Source of the DNA: DATADD01 sp046262355 | GTDB taxonomy: Bacteria > Actinomycetota > CADDZG01 > WHSQ01 | Direction of reading: 5' to 3' | Length of the DNA stretch: 11,448 nt | Assembly: GCA_046262355.1 (NCBI GenBank) | Contig: JBHEMX010000067.1 | Location: forward strand, 1-11,448 | Shown: positions 1 through 6,582 of the stretch, one piece after another | Layout: every line of letters begins with the position of its first letter | Numbering within the stretch: position 1 is the stretch's first letter | Made by a program: the position numbers and the translations under genes | The notes under the pieces: generated by a model | Databases searched by the model: none | Told to the model about the DNA's origin: nothing | What the model saw: only the letters and a program-made list of their open reading frames with translations

Positions 1-566
1 TCGCCGGCAGCCTCAACATCGAGGGCCGTCGTGGAGAGGTCAGCTTCTCGTTCATCGAGGCACACGCTCGCACGCTCCTCGGAGAGGAAGGACCGGTATC
101 GGGCACGATCCGCGGCCGCAAGGAATGGTTCGCTCTGACCATGGATTACGTCACGAGCAAGCCGGGCTACATCGTCGCGGGCGTGGGCCTCGGGCCCGAC
201 CTGACCTTCGGGATGCTCGAGGGCGACGAGGGCCAGGCCGTCCGTAAGCCGCACGACGACTACCTCGAGGTCTTCGCCCGAACGGGGCTGATCGGCTTCA
301 TCCTGTTCATGTGGATGCTGCTCGCATGCATCATCCCGATCGCGCGCAAGGCCAGGAGCGGCAGCGGAAACGAGGAGAGGTTCTGCGCCTGGATACTGGC
401 GGCAAGCTTCGTGTATCTCGGAGTGGCCGGCGCGCAGCCGCTGCTGTCCTTCTCGTACGGCTCGGTGCCGCTGTTCTTCATCCTCGGGATGGGTGTCGCC
501 ATAGCTCGGCCATCCCGCAGGGACAACGACGCTCCACGTCTCGGCGCGCCGCTGTACGCACGGTGA
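1..566 (+). CDS. O-antigen ligase/polymerase-like membrane protein, C-terminal part (5' end outside window)
   Basis: The reading frame is open from position 3 through the window edge, so the gene starts upstream; about 187 C-terminal residues are visible, ending at TGA 564-566. The visible part begins in an extracytoplasmic loop. It has an RGRKEW segment, then GVGLGPD and KPHDDYLEVFARTGLIGF, the pattern of the Wzy_C/WaaL family, where an Arg and a His in the large periplasmic loop are needed for activity. Three hydrophobic segments follow (around IGFILFMWMLL, CAWILAASFVYLGVAG and VPLFFILGMGVAIA) and then a short basic tail. The family joins or polymerises undecaprenyl-linked glycans at the outer face of the cytoplasmic membrane. 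The flippase gene just downstream supports a role in capsule or exopolysaccharide assembly. Ligase and polymerase cannot be separated from this fragment. Confidence 0.8.
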   Translation, partial: AGSLNIEGRRGEVSFSFIEAHARTLLGEEGPVSGTIRGRKEWFALTMDYVTSKPGYIVAGVGLGPDLTFGMLEGDEGQAVRKPHDDYLEVFARTGLIGFILFMWMLLACIIPIARKARSGSGNEERFCAWILAASFVYLGVAGAQPLLSFSYGSVPLFFILGMGVAIARPSRRDNDAPRLGAPLYAR

Positions 567-608
567 CTTCCCGCACTCGCGCTTGCTCTGCGCGCGCCCA
601 CTCCAAGC

Positions 609-680
609 GGTGAGCGATCCGCTCGAGGATCGCGCCGAACAGCAGGTGAGCGATCCGCTCGAGGATCGCGCCGAAAGCAG
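609..680. repeat. Two-copy 36 bp tandem repeat with hairpins, upstream of the flippase gene
   Basis: Thirty-one bases at 609-639 recur exactly at 645-675 (period 36). Each is followed by cagcag or agcag, a one-base difference. Each copy has a 7 bp stem GCGATCC/GGATCGC around the loop GCTCGA (614-633 and 650-669). Frame 610 reads GTG and then two copies of a peptide beginning VSDPLEDRAE, and its TGA (685-687) overlaps the flippase ATG (684) as ATGA. No good Shine-Dalgarno precedes GTG 610. It may be a hairpin repeat in the leader, a tiny coupled ORF, or a duplicated gene-start region. There is no poly-T tract, so a simple terminator is unlikely. The remainder of the 117 bp gap shows nothing I recognise. 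Confidence 0.85.
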
Positions 681-683
681 ATC

Positions 684-2237
684 ATGAGCACTCGAGACGT
701 CGCTCCTTCCGAGGGTCTTTCGGGCCAGGGCGCCTCCGACGTAGCCACCGCGGCCAAAGGCGGCGTGATCCAGATAGTCGGTCAGGTGACCGCGCGCGGA
801 CTGTTGTTCATCTTCGTCGCCGTTGCGACGCGAGTGCTCGGGCTGGTCGGCTTCGGCCTCTACCGCACCGTGTTCCAGATCCTCAACATCGCCGGGCTGT
901 TCGCACCGGGCGGCTTCAACTTCGCGGCCGTCCGCTTCATCGCGCGGGCCCGTGCCCTCAAGGACCATCCCGGCGTGCGCGGCGCTGCGCATGTCTCGAT
1001 AGGGGGCGCGGCCCTCGTGGCGGGCGTCACGGCGATCGCCATCTATCTCGGCGCCGAGAGGCTCGCGTCGCTCGTCGTCGACAGCGCGAGCCGGCAGGCG
1101 CAGGTCGCGCATTATCTCCGCCTCGGCTCCGCCTACATCCCACTGTACTCGGTCATGCAGGTGCTTCGCTCCTGCACCCAGGCGTACAAGACGATGGTGC
1201 CCTCGACGCTCATCGGCCAGGTCATCCTCCCGGTCGGACGTCTCGTGCTCGGGATCGCCGCTCTGCTGGCGGGCTACGCCGTGGCCGGGGCGGTGGCGAG
1301 CCTCGTCATCAGTGCCGGCATCTCGATGCTCGCGGGCTTCTTGTACTTCGGGCGCATGCTGGGCATCGAGGAGAAGCGAGCCAAGCCGCGCCACGACGTC
1401 GGGCCCATCCTGAGGTTCGCCATACCGCAGGCCGGCGTGAACTCGCTGGGCGTCCAGGCGCTCGGCTTGAGCATCGTGATCCTGAGCCTTCTCGGAACGC
1501 CTCGAGATGTCGGCCTCTTCGCGATCGCGCTGTCGCTGCAGGGCGTCGGCTCCGTCTTCCTCACCGGGATCGTGTCGATCTTCTCCCCCATGGTCGTCGA
1601 CATCTACGAGCGCGGCGAGATCCGGCGTCTCGAGCTGCTCTACCAGACGATCAACCGCTGGGTCGCGACCTTCTCTTTCCCCGTGTTCGTGGCGCTCATG
1701 GTCGTTCCAGATCTGTTCACGAGAGCGCTCGGAGGCGCAGGCGGCCTCAAGGCCTCGTCGATCGTCGTGATCCTCGCGCTGGGCAACCTGTTCTTCGTCG
1801 GCACCGGACCTTGCAGCTATTTGATCTCGATGACCGGAAAGGTCGTGCTCAACTTCTGGAATTCGCTGATCGCGGTGATCCTCTACATCGCATTGGGCGT
1901 GTGGCTCGTGCCGCGCTACGGCGCCGTCGGCATGGCGGTGGTGGACGCACTGGTGACGGCGCTGATCAACAGCGCACGCGTCATCGAGGGCAAGGTCTTG
2001 ATCGGCGTGCAGCCCTTCGGGCGCTCATACATCAAGCCAGTCGCCGCGACGCTCGTGGCGGCCGCGACCCTGCTGCTCGCCAGAGCCGTCGCGCCGGATG
2101 GAACCCCAACCGACATCGCAGCGCTCGGCGCCGCGGGGGTCGCCTACCTCGTCACGCTGCGCGCGCTGGGGATCGACGCGGAGGAGCGCCACGTTTGGGA
2201 ACTCCTCCGCTCGAAGGCACGCAGGAAGAAGCGCTGA
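684..2237 (+). CDS. Wzx-type polysaccharide flippase (MATE/MOP superfamily)
   Basis: The protein is 517 residues, within the usual size for oligosaccharide flippases. It has a dense series of hydrophobic segments (roughly 12-14 expected) separated by short basic loops and ends in the basic tail RSKARRKKR. The N-terminal region after a polar stretch of about 25 residues reads GGVIQIVGQVTARGLLFIFV, then RVLGLVGFGLYR, the typical opening of this family, where the first helix is followed by a G-x-x-x-YG/LYR-like turn. The family moves undecaprenyl-diphosphate-linked glycan units across the cytoplasmic membrane. The preceding ligase/polymerase-like gene fits a Wzx/Wzy-type pathway. The ATG at 684 is the best start, but its Shine-Dalgarno is weak (gaaag around 673-677) and the second repeat hairpin ends only 14 bases before it. 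Teichoic acid or lipid flippase function cannot be excluded. Confidence 0.85.
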   Translation: MSTRDVAPSEGLSGQGASDVATAAKGGVIQIVGQVTARGLLFIFVAVATRVLGLVGFGLYRTVFQILNIAGLFAPGGFNFAAVRFIARARALKDHPGVRGAAHVSIGGAALVAGVTAIAIYLGAERLASLVVDSASRQAQVAHYLRLGSAYIPLYSVMQVLRSCTQAYKTMVPSTLIGQVILPVGRLVLGIAALLAGYAVAGAVASLVISAGISMLAGFLYFGRMLGIEEKRAKPRHDVGPILRFAIPQAGVNSLGVQALGLSIVILSLLGTPRDVGLFAIALSLQGVGSVFLTGIVSIFSPMVVDIYERGEIRRLELLYQTINRWVATFSFPVFVALMVVPDLFTRALGGAGGLKASSIVVILALGNLFFVGTGPCSYLISMTGKVVLNFWNSLIAVILYIALGVWLVPRYGAVGMAVVDALVTALINSARVIEGKVLIGVQPFGRSYIKPVAATLVAAATLLLARAVAPDGTPTDIAALGAAGVAYLVTLRALGIDAEERHVWELLRSKARRKKR

Positions 2238-2250
2238 GGACCGCAGGCGA

Positions 2251-3267
2251 TCACCGAGAATGCGTCAGGCCGGCCCCGACGTTGTAGCCGAGGCGCTCCA
2301 TGGTCGGAGCGATGATCGGCATGATCCTCGAGATCTGGCTCTCGCGATCCCTCCACTTCTCGGGCCGCGGCGGAGTGTTGGCCTGCACCGGATGAGCCGC
2401 GAGATCGCCCGCCATCCTCATGACGGCCTGCGAAGGACCGAGACCGAGCGTGTCGAGCAGTCTCGACATGACGTCGGCGGGAGAGGCCAGGAGCTGTTCG
2501 AAGGAGAGCTCGATGACCCTGTGCTCCGGCACCTGCACGAGGTCGTCCAGAGCCGCTTCGTAGCAGGCCACATACTGGAGGGCGGCGACCTCGGCGAGCG
2601 TGGAGTGCGCGTAGTCTCGCCACCCCGGCGGCAACACGTAACTCCACAGATGTCCCCTGTACTCCTCAAGGCCCAGTGGTTGGGGGAGGCGATAGGAGAT
2701 CCCGTGGCGCACGGTCCACCCCTCGATCAGCGAATTGACGGTGGCGCGCGCGTCTCGCTTGAGCAAGATGAAGGTCGCATCGGAAAACAGCGAGTCCAGA
2801 TAAGGGATCTTGAGGATGTTGCGCGGCGTCTTGTCGAGGAAGCGCGAGCCGCCCGCGAGCCTGCGGATCCCCGTATAGAGGTAACGCCGCTCCCCCGGCT
2901 TGATGTCCGAGGCAAGGACGCGGTCCGACGACCAGCCGTTGCGGCGCGGGTGATGATAGGTGTTCCACAGCACGTGGCCCTCGCCGCGCGGTGATCCGAG
3001 CACCTCGTGGCGCCTCAGCAAGCGGAACAGCAACGTCGTGCCTGAGCGCGGGCAGCCGACGACGAATAACGGCCGGCTCGGTGGTTCGTCGTGCCCGCGC
3101 GTCGCCGCAAGCCCCCGCAGCCACAAACGATGCGCGTGTAGACGTCGCCGCCGTGCGAAGAGATCGAGGCGCATGGACAACGGATCGGTGACGATGCCTT
3201 CGTGAAGCTGAAGCTCACTCACTGGACGGGCAAGGTGGTGGACCACTGAGCCATCATAGGTAGTCAC
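2251..3267 (-). CDS. PAPS-dependent sulfotransferase family protein
   Basis: This 338-residue protein has the sulfotransferase signatures. VVGCPRSGTTLLFRLL (residues 69-84) is the 5'-phosphosulfate-binding loop of PAPS enzymes. FLDKTPRN (143-150) carries the Lys and TP seen in bacterial family members. ILLKRDARATVNSL (167-180) is the 3'-phosphate-binding segment with Arg171 and Ser179. A late KWRDRE (304-309) matches the usual C-terminal region. Such enzymes move sulfate from PAPS to sugars, lipids or small molecules. The acceptor here is unknown; sulfation of the adjacent polysaccharide is an inference. The start is GTG 3267 with ggggaagg directly against it, an unusually tight spacing; another in-frame GTG lies seven codons in. 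A possible -10 TAACGT lies at 3285-3280 (-). The stop is only 13 bp from the convergent flippase stop, so no separate terminator fits there. The 40 bp gap to the thiolase would also allow cotranscription. Confidence 0.82.
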   Translation of the reverse strand: MTTYDGSVVHHLARPVSELQLHEGIVTDPLSMRLDLFARRRRLHAHRLWLRGLAATRGHDEPPSRPLFVVGCPRSGTTLLFRLLRRHEVLGSPRGEGHVLWNTYHHPRRNGWSSDRVLASDIKPGERRYLYTGIRRLAGGSRFLDKTPRNILKIPYLDSLFSDATFILLKRDARATVNSLIEGWTVRHGISYRLPQPLGLEEYRGHLWSYVLPPGWRDYAHSTLAEVAALQYVACYEAALDDLVQVPEHRVIELSFEQLLASPADVMSRLLDTLGLGPSQAVMRMAGDLAAHPVQANTPPRPEKWRDRESQISRIMPIIAPTMERLGYNVGAGLTHSR

Positions 3268-3307
3268 CCTTCCCCGAAAACGTTAATCCTCTCCGGTTCT
3301 TGGACGA

Positions 3308-4504
3308 TCAGGCGGCCACTTTCACGACCACTGCGTCGCCCTGACCGCCACCACCACACAGCGCCGCAACCCCGAGGCCTCCACCCCTGCGACGAAGCTC
3401 ATGGATCAGCGAAACGAGCAGACGAGCGCCCGTGCAGCCGATCGGATGACCGAGCGCAACCGCGCCGCCGTTCACGTTGACCTTGTCCTCGGCGGCGCCG
3501 TTGCCGTCGAACAACATGCGCGTGGCGTGCAGCGCCACGGCCGCGAACGCCTCGTTGATCTCGACGAGATCGAGGTCGCCCGGGGATAGCCCGGCCTTCT
3601 TGAGCGCCGCCTGTATCGCGAGCGCCGGGACCGTGTGGAGGTAGGGCGGCTCGTCGGCGGACATCCCGTGGGCCACGATCTCGGCGAACGGTTCCAGACC
3701 GAGCTCCTGGGCACGCTCGGCGCTCATCACGACAACCGCCGCTGCGCCGTTGGAGATCTGGGATGCATTGCCGGCGGTGATGGTTCCGTCGCCCCGGAAC
3801 GCCGGCCTCAGCTTGGAGAGGGATTCCGCGGTCGTTCCCGGCCTGATCCCCTCATCGGCGTCGAAGACGAGTGGATCCCCGCGACGCTGCGGGATGGCGA
3901 TGGGAACGATCTCCTCTTTGAAGCGCCCCTCCTCCGTGGCGCGCTGGGCGCGCCGGTGCGATCGGGCAGACCACTCGTCTTGCTCTGCGCGCCCGACGCC
4001 GAGCTCCTCGTTCACCTCGTCGGACTGGGCGCCCATGTGCTTGTCGTTGAAGGCGTCCCAGAGGCCGTCGTGCACCATCGAGTCGACGAGCTTGCCGTCG
4101 CCCATCCGGTAGCCCTGACGAGCCTTCGGCAGGAGGTACGGCGCCTGGTCCATCGACTCCATCCCGCCGGCGACGACCACGGACACCTCGCCCGCCCGGA
4201 TGAGCTGATCGGCAAGCGCGATCGCGTTCAGCCCCGAGAGGCACACCTTGTTGATGGTGAGCGCGGGCACCGCCGTCGGGATGCCGGCCTGCACGGCCGC
4301 CTGGCGAGCCGTTATCTGTCCGGCGCCGGCCTGGAGGACCTGGCCCATGATCACGTACTCGACCTGCTCGCCGGCCACTCCCCCCCGCTCGAGTGCGGCC
4401 TCGATGGCATGGCCGCCGAGCTCCACTGCAGGGATGTGAGCGATCGCGCCGCCGAACTTGCCGACGGCCGTACGTGCGGCAGAGACGATCACGGAACGGC
4501 TCAC
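3308..4504 (-). CDS. Thiolase, probably acetyl-CoA C-acetyltransferase
   Basis: I start this gene at GTG 4504, giving 398 residues, the usual thiolase length. AAAGGAG (4516-4510) sits five bases upstream and the protein then begins SRSVIVSAARTAVGKFGG, the family N terminus. An in-frame ATG 12 codons earlier (4540) lacks such support. The three active-site motifs are intact: nucleophile Cys88 in NKVCLSG, His353 in ALGHPIGCTGAR, and Cys383 in ALCGGGGQGD. INEAFA (316-321) is also present. Thiolases condense two acetyl-CoA or cleave 3-ketoacyl-CoA in the cytosol. The motifs do not fix the chain length; the biosynthetic-type sequence with MESMDQAPYLL favours acetyl-CoA acetyltransferase. It is divergent from the epimerase gene and upstream of the sulfotransferase on the same strand. 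Confidence 0.93.
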   Translation of the reverse strand: MSRSVIVSAARTAVGKFGGAIAHIPAVELGGHAIEAALERGGVAGEQVEYVIMGQVLQAGAGQITARQAAVQAGIPTAVPALTINKVCLSGLNAIALADQLIRAGEVSVVVAGGMESMDQAPYLLPKARQGYRMGDGKLVDSMVHDGLWDAFNDKHMGAQSDEVNEELGVGRAEQDEWSARSHRRAQRATEEGRFKEEIVPIAIPQRRGDPLVFDADEGIRPGTTAESLSKLRPAFRGDGTITAGNASQISNGAAAVVVMSAERAQELGLEPFAEIVAHGMSADEPPYLHTVPALAIQAALKKAGLSPGDLDLVEINEAFAAVALHATRMLFDGNGAAEDKVNVNGGAVALGHPIGCTGARLLVSLIHELRRRGGGLGVAALCGGGGQGDAVVVKVAA

Positions 4505-4564
4505 TGAGGCTCCTTTCGCGGACCCATCTCCAGGACCCATGACGTTCAGGTGGGAAGACGTTCC

Positions 4565-4570
4565 ATGTTA
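4565..4570 (-). promoter_or_regulatory. Candidate -10 box of the thiolase gene, with short direct repeats in the leader
   Basis: On the minus strand TAACAT (4570-4565) fits the TAnnnT consensus and would give a leader of about 50 bases. No good TTGAC -35 is visible. Two 7-base direct repeats follow: GAACGTC at 4563-4557 and 4547-4541 (the first next to the expected transcription start), and ATGGGTC at 4540-4534 and 4527-4521. They could be regulator sites, but they are short enough to be chance. Confidence 0.35.
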
Positions 4571-4629
4571 CCCGCCGCCGTCGCGGCGCTCCGGACACCT
4601 GTGCCGGCGTTACTCAGGCGTCGGACCAC

Positions 4630-4635
4630 TAGGAT
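4630..4635 (+). promoter_or_regulatory. Candidate -10 box of the epimerase gene (leaderless or near-leaderless)
   Basis: TAGGAT fits TAnnnT and ends eight bases before ATG 4644, so transcription would start at or a few bases before the start codon. There is no strong Shine-Dalgarno; the AGGA inside the box would be too far away and inside the promoter. No convincing -35 is seen. Confidence 0.4.
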
Positions 4636-4643
4636 GCCGGGCG

Positions 4644-5060
4644 ATGCTGGGGAAGATCGAACACGTCGCGCTAGCCGTGACGGATCTCGATGCCGCCATC
4701 CGCCACTACGGAGACATCTGGGGAGCGGCAGTCGTCGAGCGCGAACGGGTCGAGGACCAGCAGGTCGAGGAGGCCGTGCTGCCGGTCGGCGACTCGTTGC
4801 TCCAGCTCGTCGCACCGACCGGGGCAGGATCCACCGTCGCCCGGTTCCTGGAGCGTCGCGGAGAGGGTCTCCATCACATCGCGTTCGAGGTCGAGAACCT
4901 CGAGGACACGCTGCGAGAGCTGCGTGCGAAAGGCATAGCGCTGATAGACGAGCGTCCACGCCGTGGCGGCCGGGGTCACCTCGTTGCGTTCGTTCATCCG
5001 CGCAGCAACCACGGCCTGCTCGTCGAGCTCGTACAGCGCCACGGCGCGACCCAGAGTTGA
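4644..5060 (+). CDS. mce: Methylmalonyl-CoA epimerase
   Basis: This is a 138-residue protein of the vicinal oxygen chelate (glyoxalase-like) fold, close to the usual epimerase length. It opens with KIEHVALAVTDLDAAI, has GEGLHHIAFEVENL at 73-86, and ends with HPRSNHGLLVELVQR at 118-132, all typical of methylmalonyl-CoA epimerases. The expected metal ligands are present: His7, Gln54 (LLQLVAP), His77 or His78, and Glu128. The enzyme interconverts (S)- and (R)-methylmalonyl-CoA between propionyl-CoA carboxylase and methylmalonyl-CoA mutase. A longer frame runs upstream into the promoter region, but homology begins only at this ATG. The MFS gene follows after 41 bp on the same strand. The carboxylase beta subunit about 2.7 kb downstream fits the same pathway; the mutase is not in the window. 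Confidence 0.93.
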   Translation: MLGKIEHVALAVTDLDAAIRHYGDIWGAAVVERERVEDQQVEEAVLPVGDSLLQLVAPTGAGSTVARFLERRGEGLHHIAFEVENLEDTLRELRAKGIALIDERPRRGGRGHLVAFVHPRSNHGLLVELVQRHGATQS

Positions 5061-5101
5061 GCGGCCGGCCCACGCTCTCACGAGCGCGCTCCGCCGAGGC
5101 C

Positions 5102-6328
5102 GTGGTGCCGCCGATCAAGCGCCCCGAGTTCCGGCGTCTGCTGCTCATATCGATCACCGTCGCGCTCGGCTTCGGGATGCTCATCCCCGTGCTTCCTCTG
5201 TACGCCGAGGACTTCGGGGTGGGCCTCGCGGCGATCGGGCTCGTCCAGACGGTGTTCGGGTTCACGAGGTTCTCGTTCGGGCTCGTCGGTGGGCTTGCCG
5301 TCGACCGCTTCGGAGAGCGCGCGTCCACGATCGCCGGCCTGCTGATCGTGTCGGCTTCCTCGTACGCCGCGGGCTTCGCCACCAGCTTCCCTCAGCTGGT
5401 CGCCGCGCGCGGCTTCGGCGGAGCGGGCTCGGCGCTATTCATCGCCGGTCTCATGAATCGCATCATCAGGATCATCGAGCCGGAGGCGATGAGCCGCGCG
5501 ACCGGCTCTTTCCGGTCCTCGTTCCTCGTGGGGATCGCCGTAGGCCCGGCGCTGGGCGGCGTGCTGTCCGCACGCTTCGGGCTACAGGCGCCGTTCTTCT
5601 TCTACGCGACCGGCTTGCTGCTGGCGAGCGTGATCGCGTGGTTCGCGATGGGCCGGCGCGTCGACGTGCGCAAGGAGACACGCACGCCCATGGACGCGCT
5701 GCGCGCGGCGCGCCCTTTGTTCTCGGACTTCCGCTACACGCTCGCGCTCGTGGCGACGTTCGTCGGCTGGTGGACGATCTCGGGGCCGGCGCAGAACCTC
5801 GGACCGGTGTTCGCGCGCGGCGAGCTCGGTTTCAGCAGCCAGCAGATCGGGTTCGCGACGACGATGCTGGCAGCCGGAGAGCTCCTCGTGCTGCTCGTCT
5901 CCGGTCGCGCCGCGGACACCCATGGGCGCCGGGCCGTGTTGCTCCCGTCCATGGCCGTCGCGGCCGGGGCCACGATCGCGCTGGGTCAGATCGAAGGAGC
6001 GCCGTGGCTCTACTTCCCGATCATGGCGGCTCTTGGGGGCGGCATCGCGGCCTCGAGCGTGGCGGCGGGAGGACTGCTCGCAGACGCGATCCCGCCGGGC
6101 GGCTCGGGTGCGGCCGTGGGCGTGAACCAGATGGCGGGCGACCTCGGCTTCCTCATAGCACCCACGGCCATCGGCTACCTGGCCGAGCAGACGACGTTCG
6201 CAACGGCGTACGCGGCCGCGGCGATACCGGCCGCCGCGGTGTTCGTGGCCGCGCTGCGAGCGCCCTCCGGCGTCGGACGCAAGCGATCGCTCGACGTCCC
6301 GCTGGAGCCGCGCGAGCACACGCATTGA
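5102..6328 (+). CDS. MFS transporter (12-TM efflux type)
   Basis: About 408 residues, normal for a 12-helix major facilitator. GGLAVDRFGERAS (residues about 63-75) is the family motif A in the loop between helices 2 and 3. A second copy of it, SGRAADTHGRRAVL, lies in the matching loop of the C-terminal half. Hydrophobic helices fill both halves, separated by a polar central loop near RRVDVRKETRTP. The substrate is unknown; the overall look is that of drug or metabolite efflux proteins of the DHA1 type. The frame is open far upstream, but that part overlaps the epimerase gene and is not MFS-like. I therefore start at GTG 5102; GTG 5105, five bases after GAGG (5096-5099), is equally possible. 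It may be cotranscribed with the epimerase. Confidence 0.85.
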   Translation: MVPPIKRPEFRRLLLISITVALGFGMLIPVLPLYAEDFGVGLAAIGLVQTVFGFTRFSFGLVGGLAVDRFGERASTIAGLLIVSASSYAAGFATSFPQLVAARGFGGAGSALFIAGLMNRIIRIIEPEAMSRATGSFRSSFLVGIAVGPALGGVLSARFGLQAPFFFYATGLLLASVIAWFAMGRRVDVRKETRTPMDALRAARPLFSDFRYTLALVATFVGWWTISGPAQNLGPVFARGELGFSSQQIGFATTMLAAGELLVLLVSGRAADTHGRRAVLLPSMAVAAGATIALGQIEGAPWLYFPIMAALGGGIAASSVAAGGLLADAIPPGGSGAAVGVNQMAGDLGFLIAPTAIGYLAEQTTFATAYAAAAIPAAAVFVAALRAPSGVGRKRSLDVPLEPREHTH

Positions 6329-6341
6329 GGAGCGCGGCTCC
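6329..6341 (+). terminator. Short hairpin right after the MFS stop, possible weak terminator
   Basis: GGAGC (6329-6333) and GCTCC (6337-6341) pair around a three-base loop immediately after TGA 6326-6328. There is no T-run, so it would be a weak or Rho-assisted site at best. Confidence 0.3.
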
Positions 6342-6422
6342 CTCGGACCGCCCACGTGACCCCCACCCCGCTAAGCCCAACCAGATGCCCTCGCGACCCG
6401 CCCCGGAGCGACCAGAAGCCCT

Positions 6423-6557
6423 CCACCGTCGCTGAGCGAGGGTACAGGAGCAAAGGTCCGTGTAACCGGACTCGCCCACCGGTCGCCACCGTCGCTGGGA
6501 TAGCGTGGCCGCGGCGGGTTGCCGGCGCGCCGGCGCGAAGCGTGGCCGCGACGGGTT
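6423..6557. repeat. Repeat-rich leader upstream of purM, with a perfect 14 bp palindrome
   Basis: This is most of the 254 bp gap (6329-6582). Direct repeats: CCACCGTCGCTG at 6423-6434 and 6486-6497, and a 19 bp unit AGCGTGGCCGCGGCGGGTT at 6502-6520 that recurs at 6539-6557 with one mismatch (period 37). Between the two 19 bp copies lies the perfect palindrome GCCGGCGCGCCGGC (6521-6534). A small inverted repeat GTCCG/CGGAC sits at 6456-6471. TAGCGT (6501-6506) fits a -10 box and would give a leader of roughly 70 bases containing the palindrome. No ORF with a credible start fills the gap. The function is unknown: operator, hairpin attenuator, or simple repeat expansion. Confidence 0.6.
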
Positions 6558-6570
6558 TGCGCGCGACGAG

Positions 6571-6576
6571 AGGAGG
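6571..6576 (+). promoter_or_regulatory. Strong ribosome binding site of purM
   Basis: AGGAGG lies six bases before ATG 6583. It decides the start against a GTG in the same frame 78 bases upstream (6505), which falls within the repeat leader and would add a low-complexity Arg/Ala-rich stretch. Confidence 0.85.
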
Positions 6577-6582
6577 CCTGAC

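Noticed and set aside
609..680. CRISPR array
   Set aside because: Only two copies, directly abutting with no unique spacer, and no cas genes nearby.
2098..2994. Long plus-strand ORF (298 codons) across the sulfotransferase gene
   Set aside because: It is the antisense shadow of a gene with clear sulfotransferase motifs; its translation is Arg-rich, without recognisable motifs, and overlaps the flippase end.
3635..4507. Plus-strand ORF (290 codons) opposite the thiolase
   Set aside because: GC-rich antisense shadow; the thiolase active-site motifs on the minus strand are complete.
4550..5101. Upstream extension of the MFS frame
   Set aside because: It overlaps the whole epimerase gene, is low-complexity and Arg-rich, and MFS homology begins only at about 5102.
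4963..6435. Plus-strand ORF (490 codons) in another frame of the MFS gene
   Set aside because: Arg-rich shadow without membrane segments, running past the MFS stop into the intergenic repeats.
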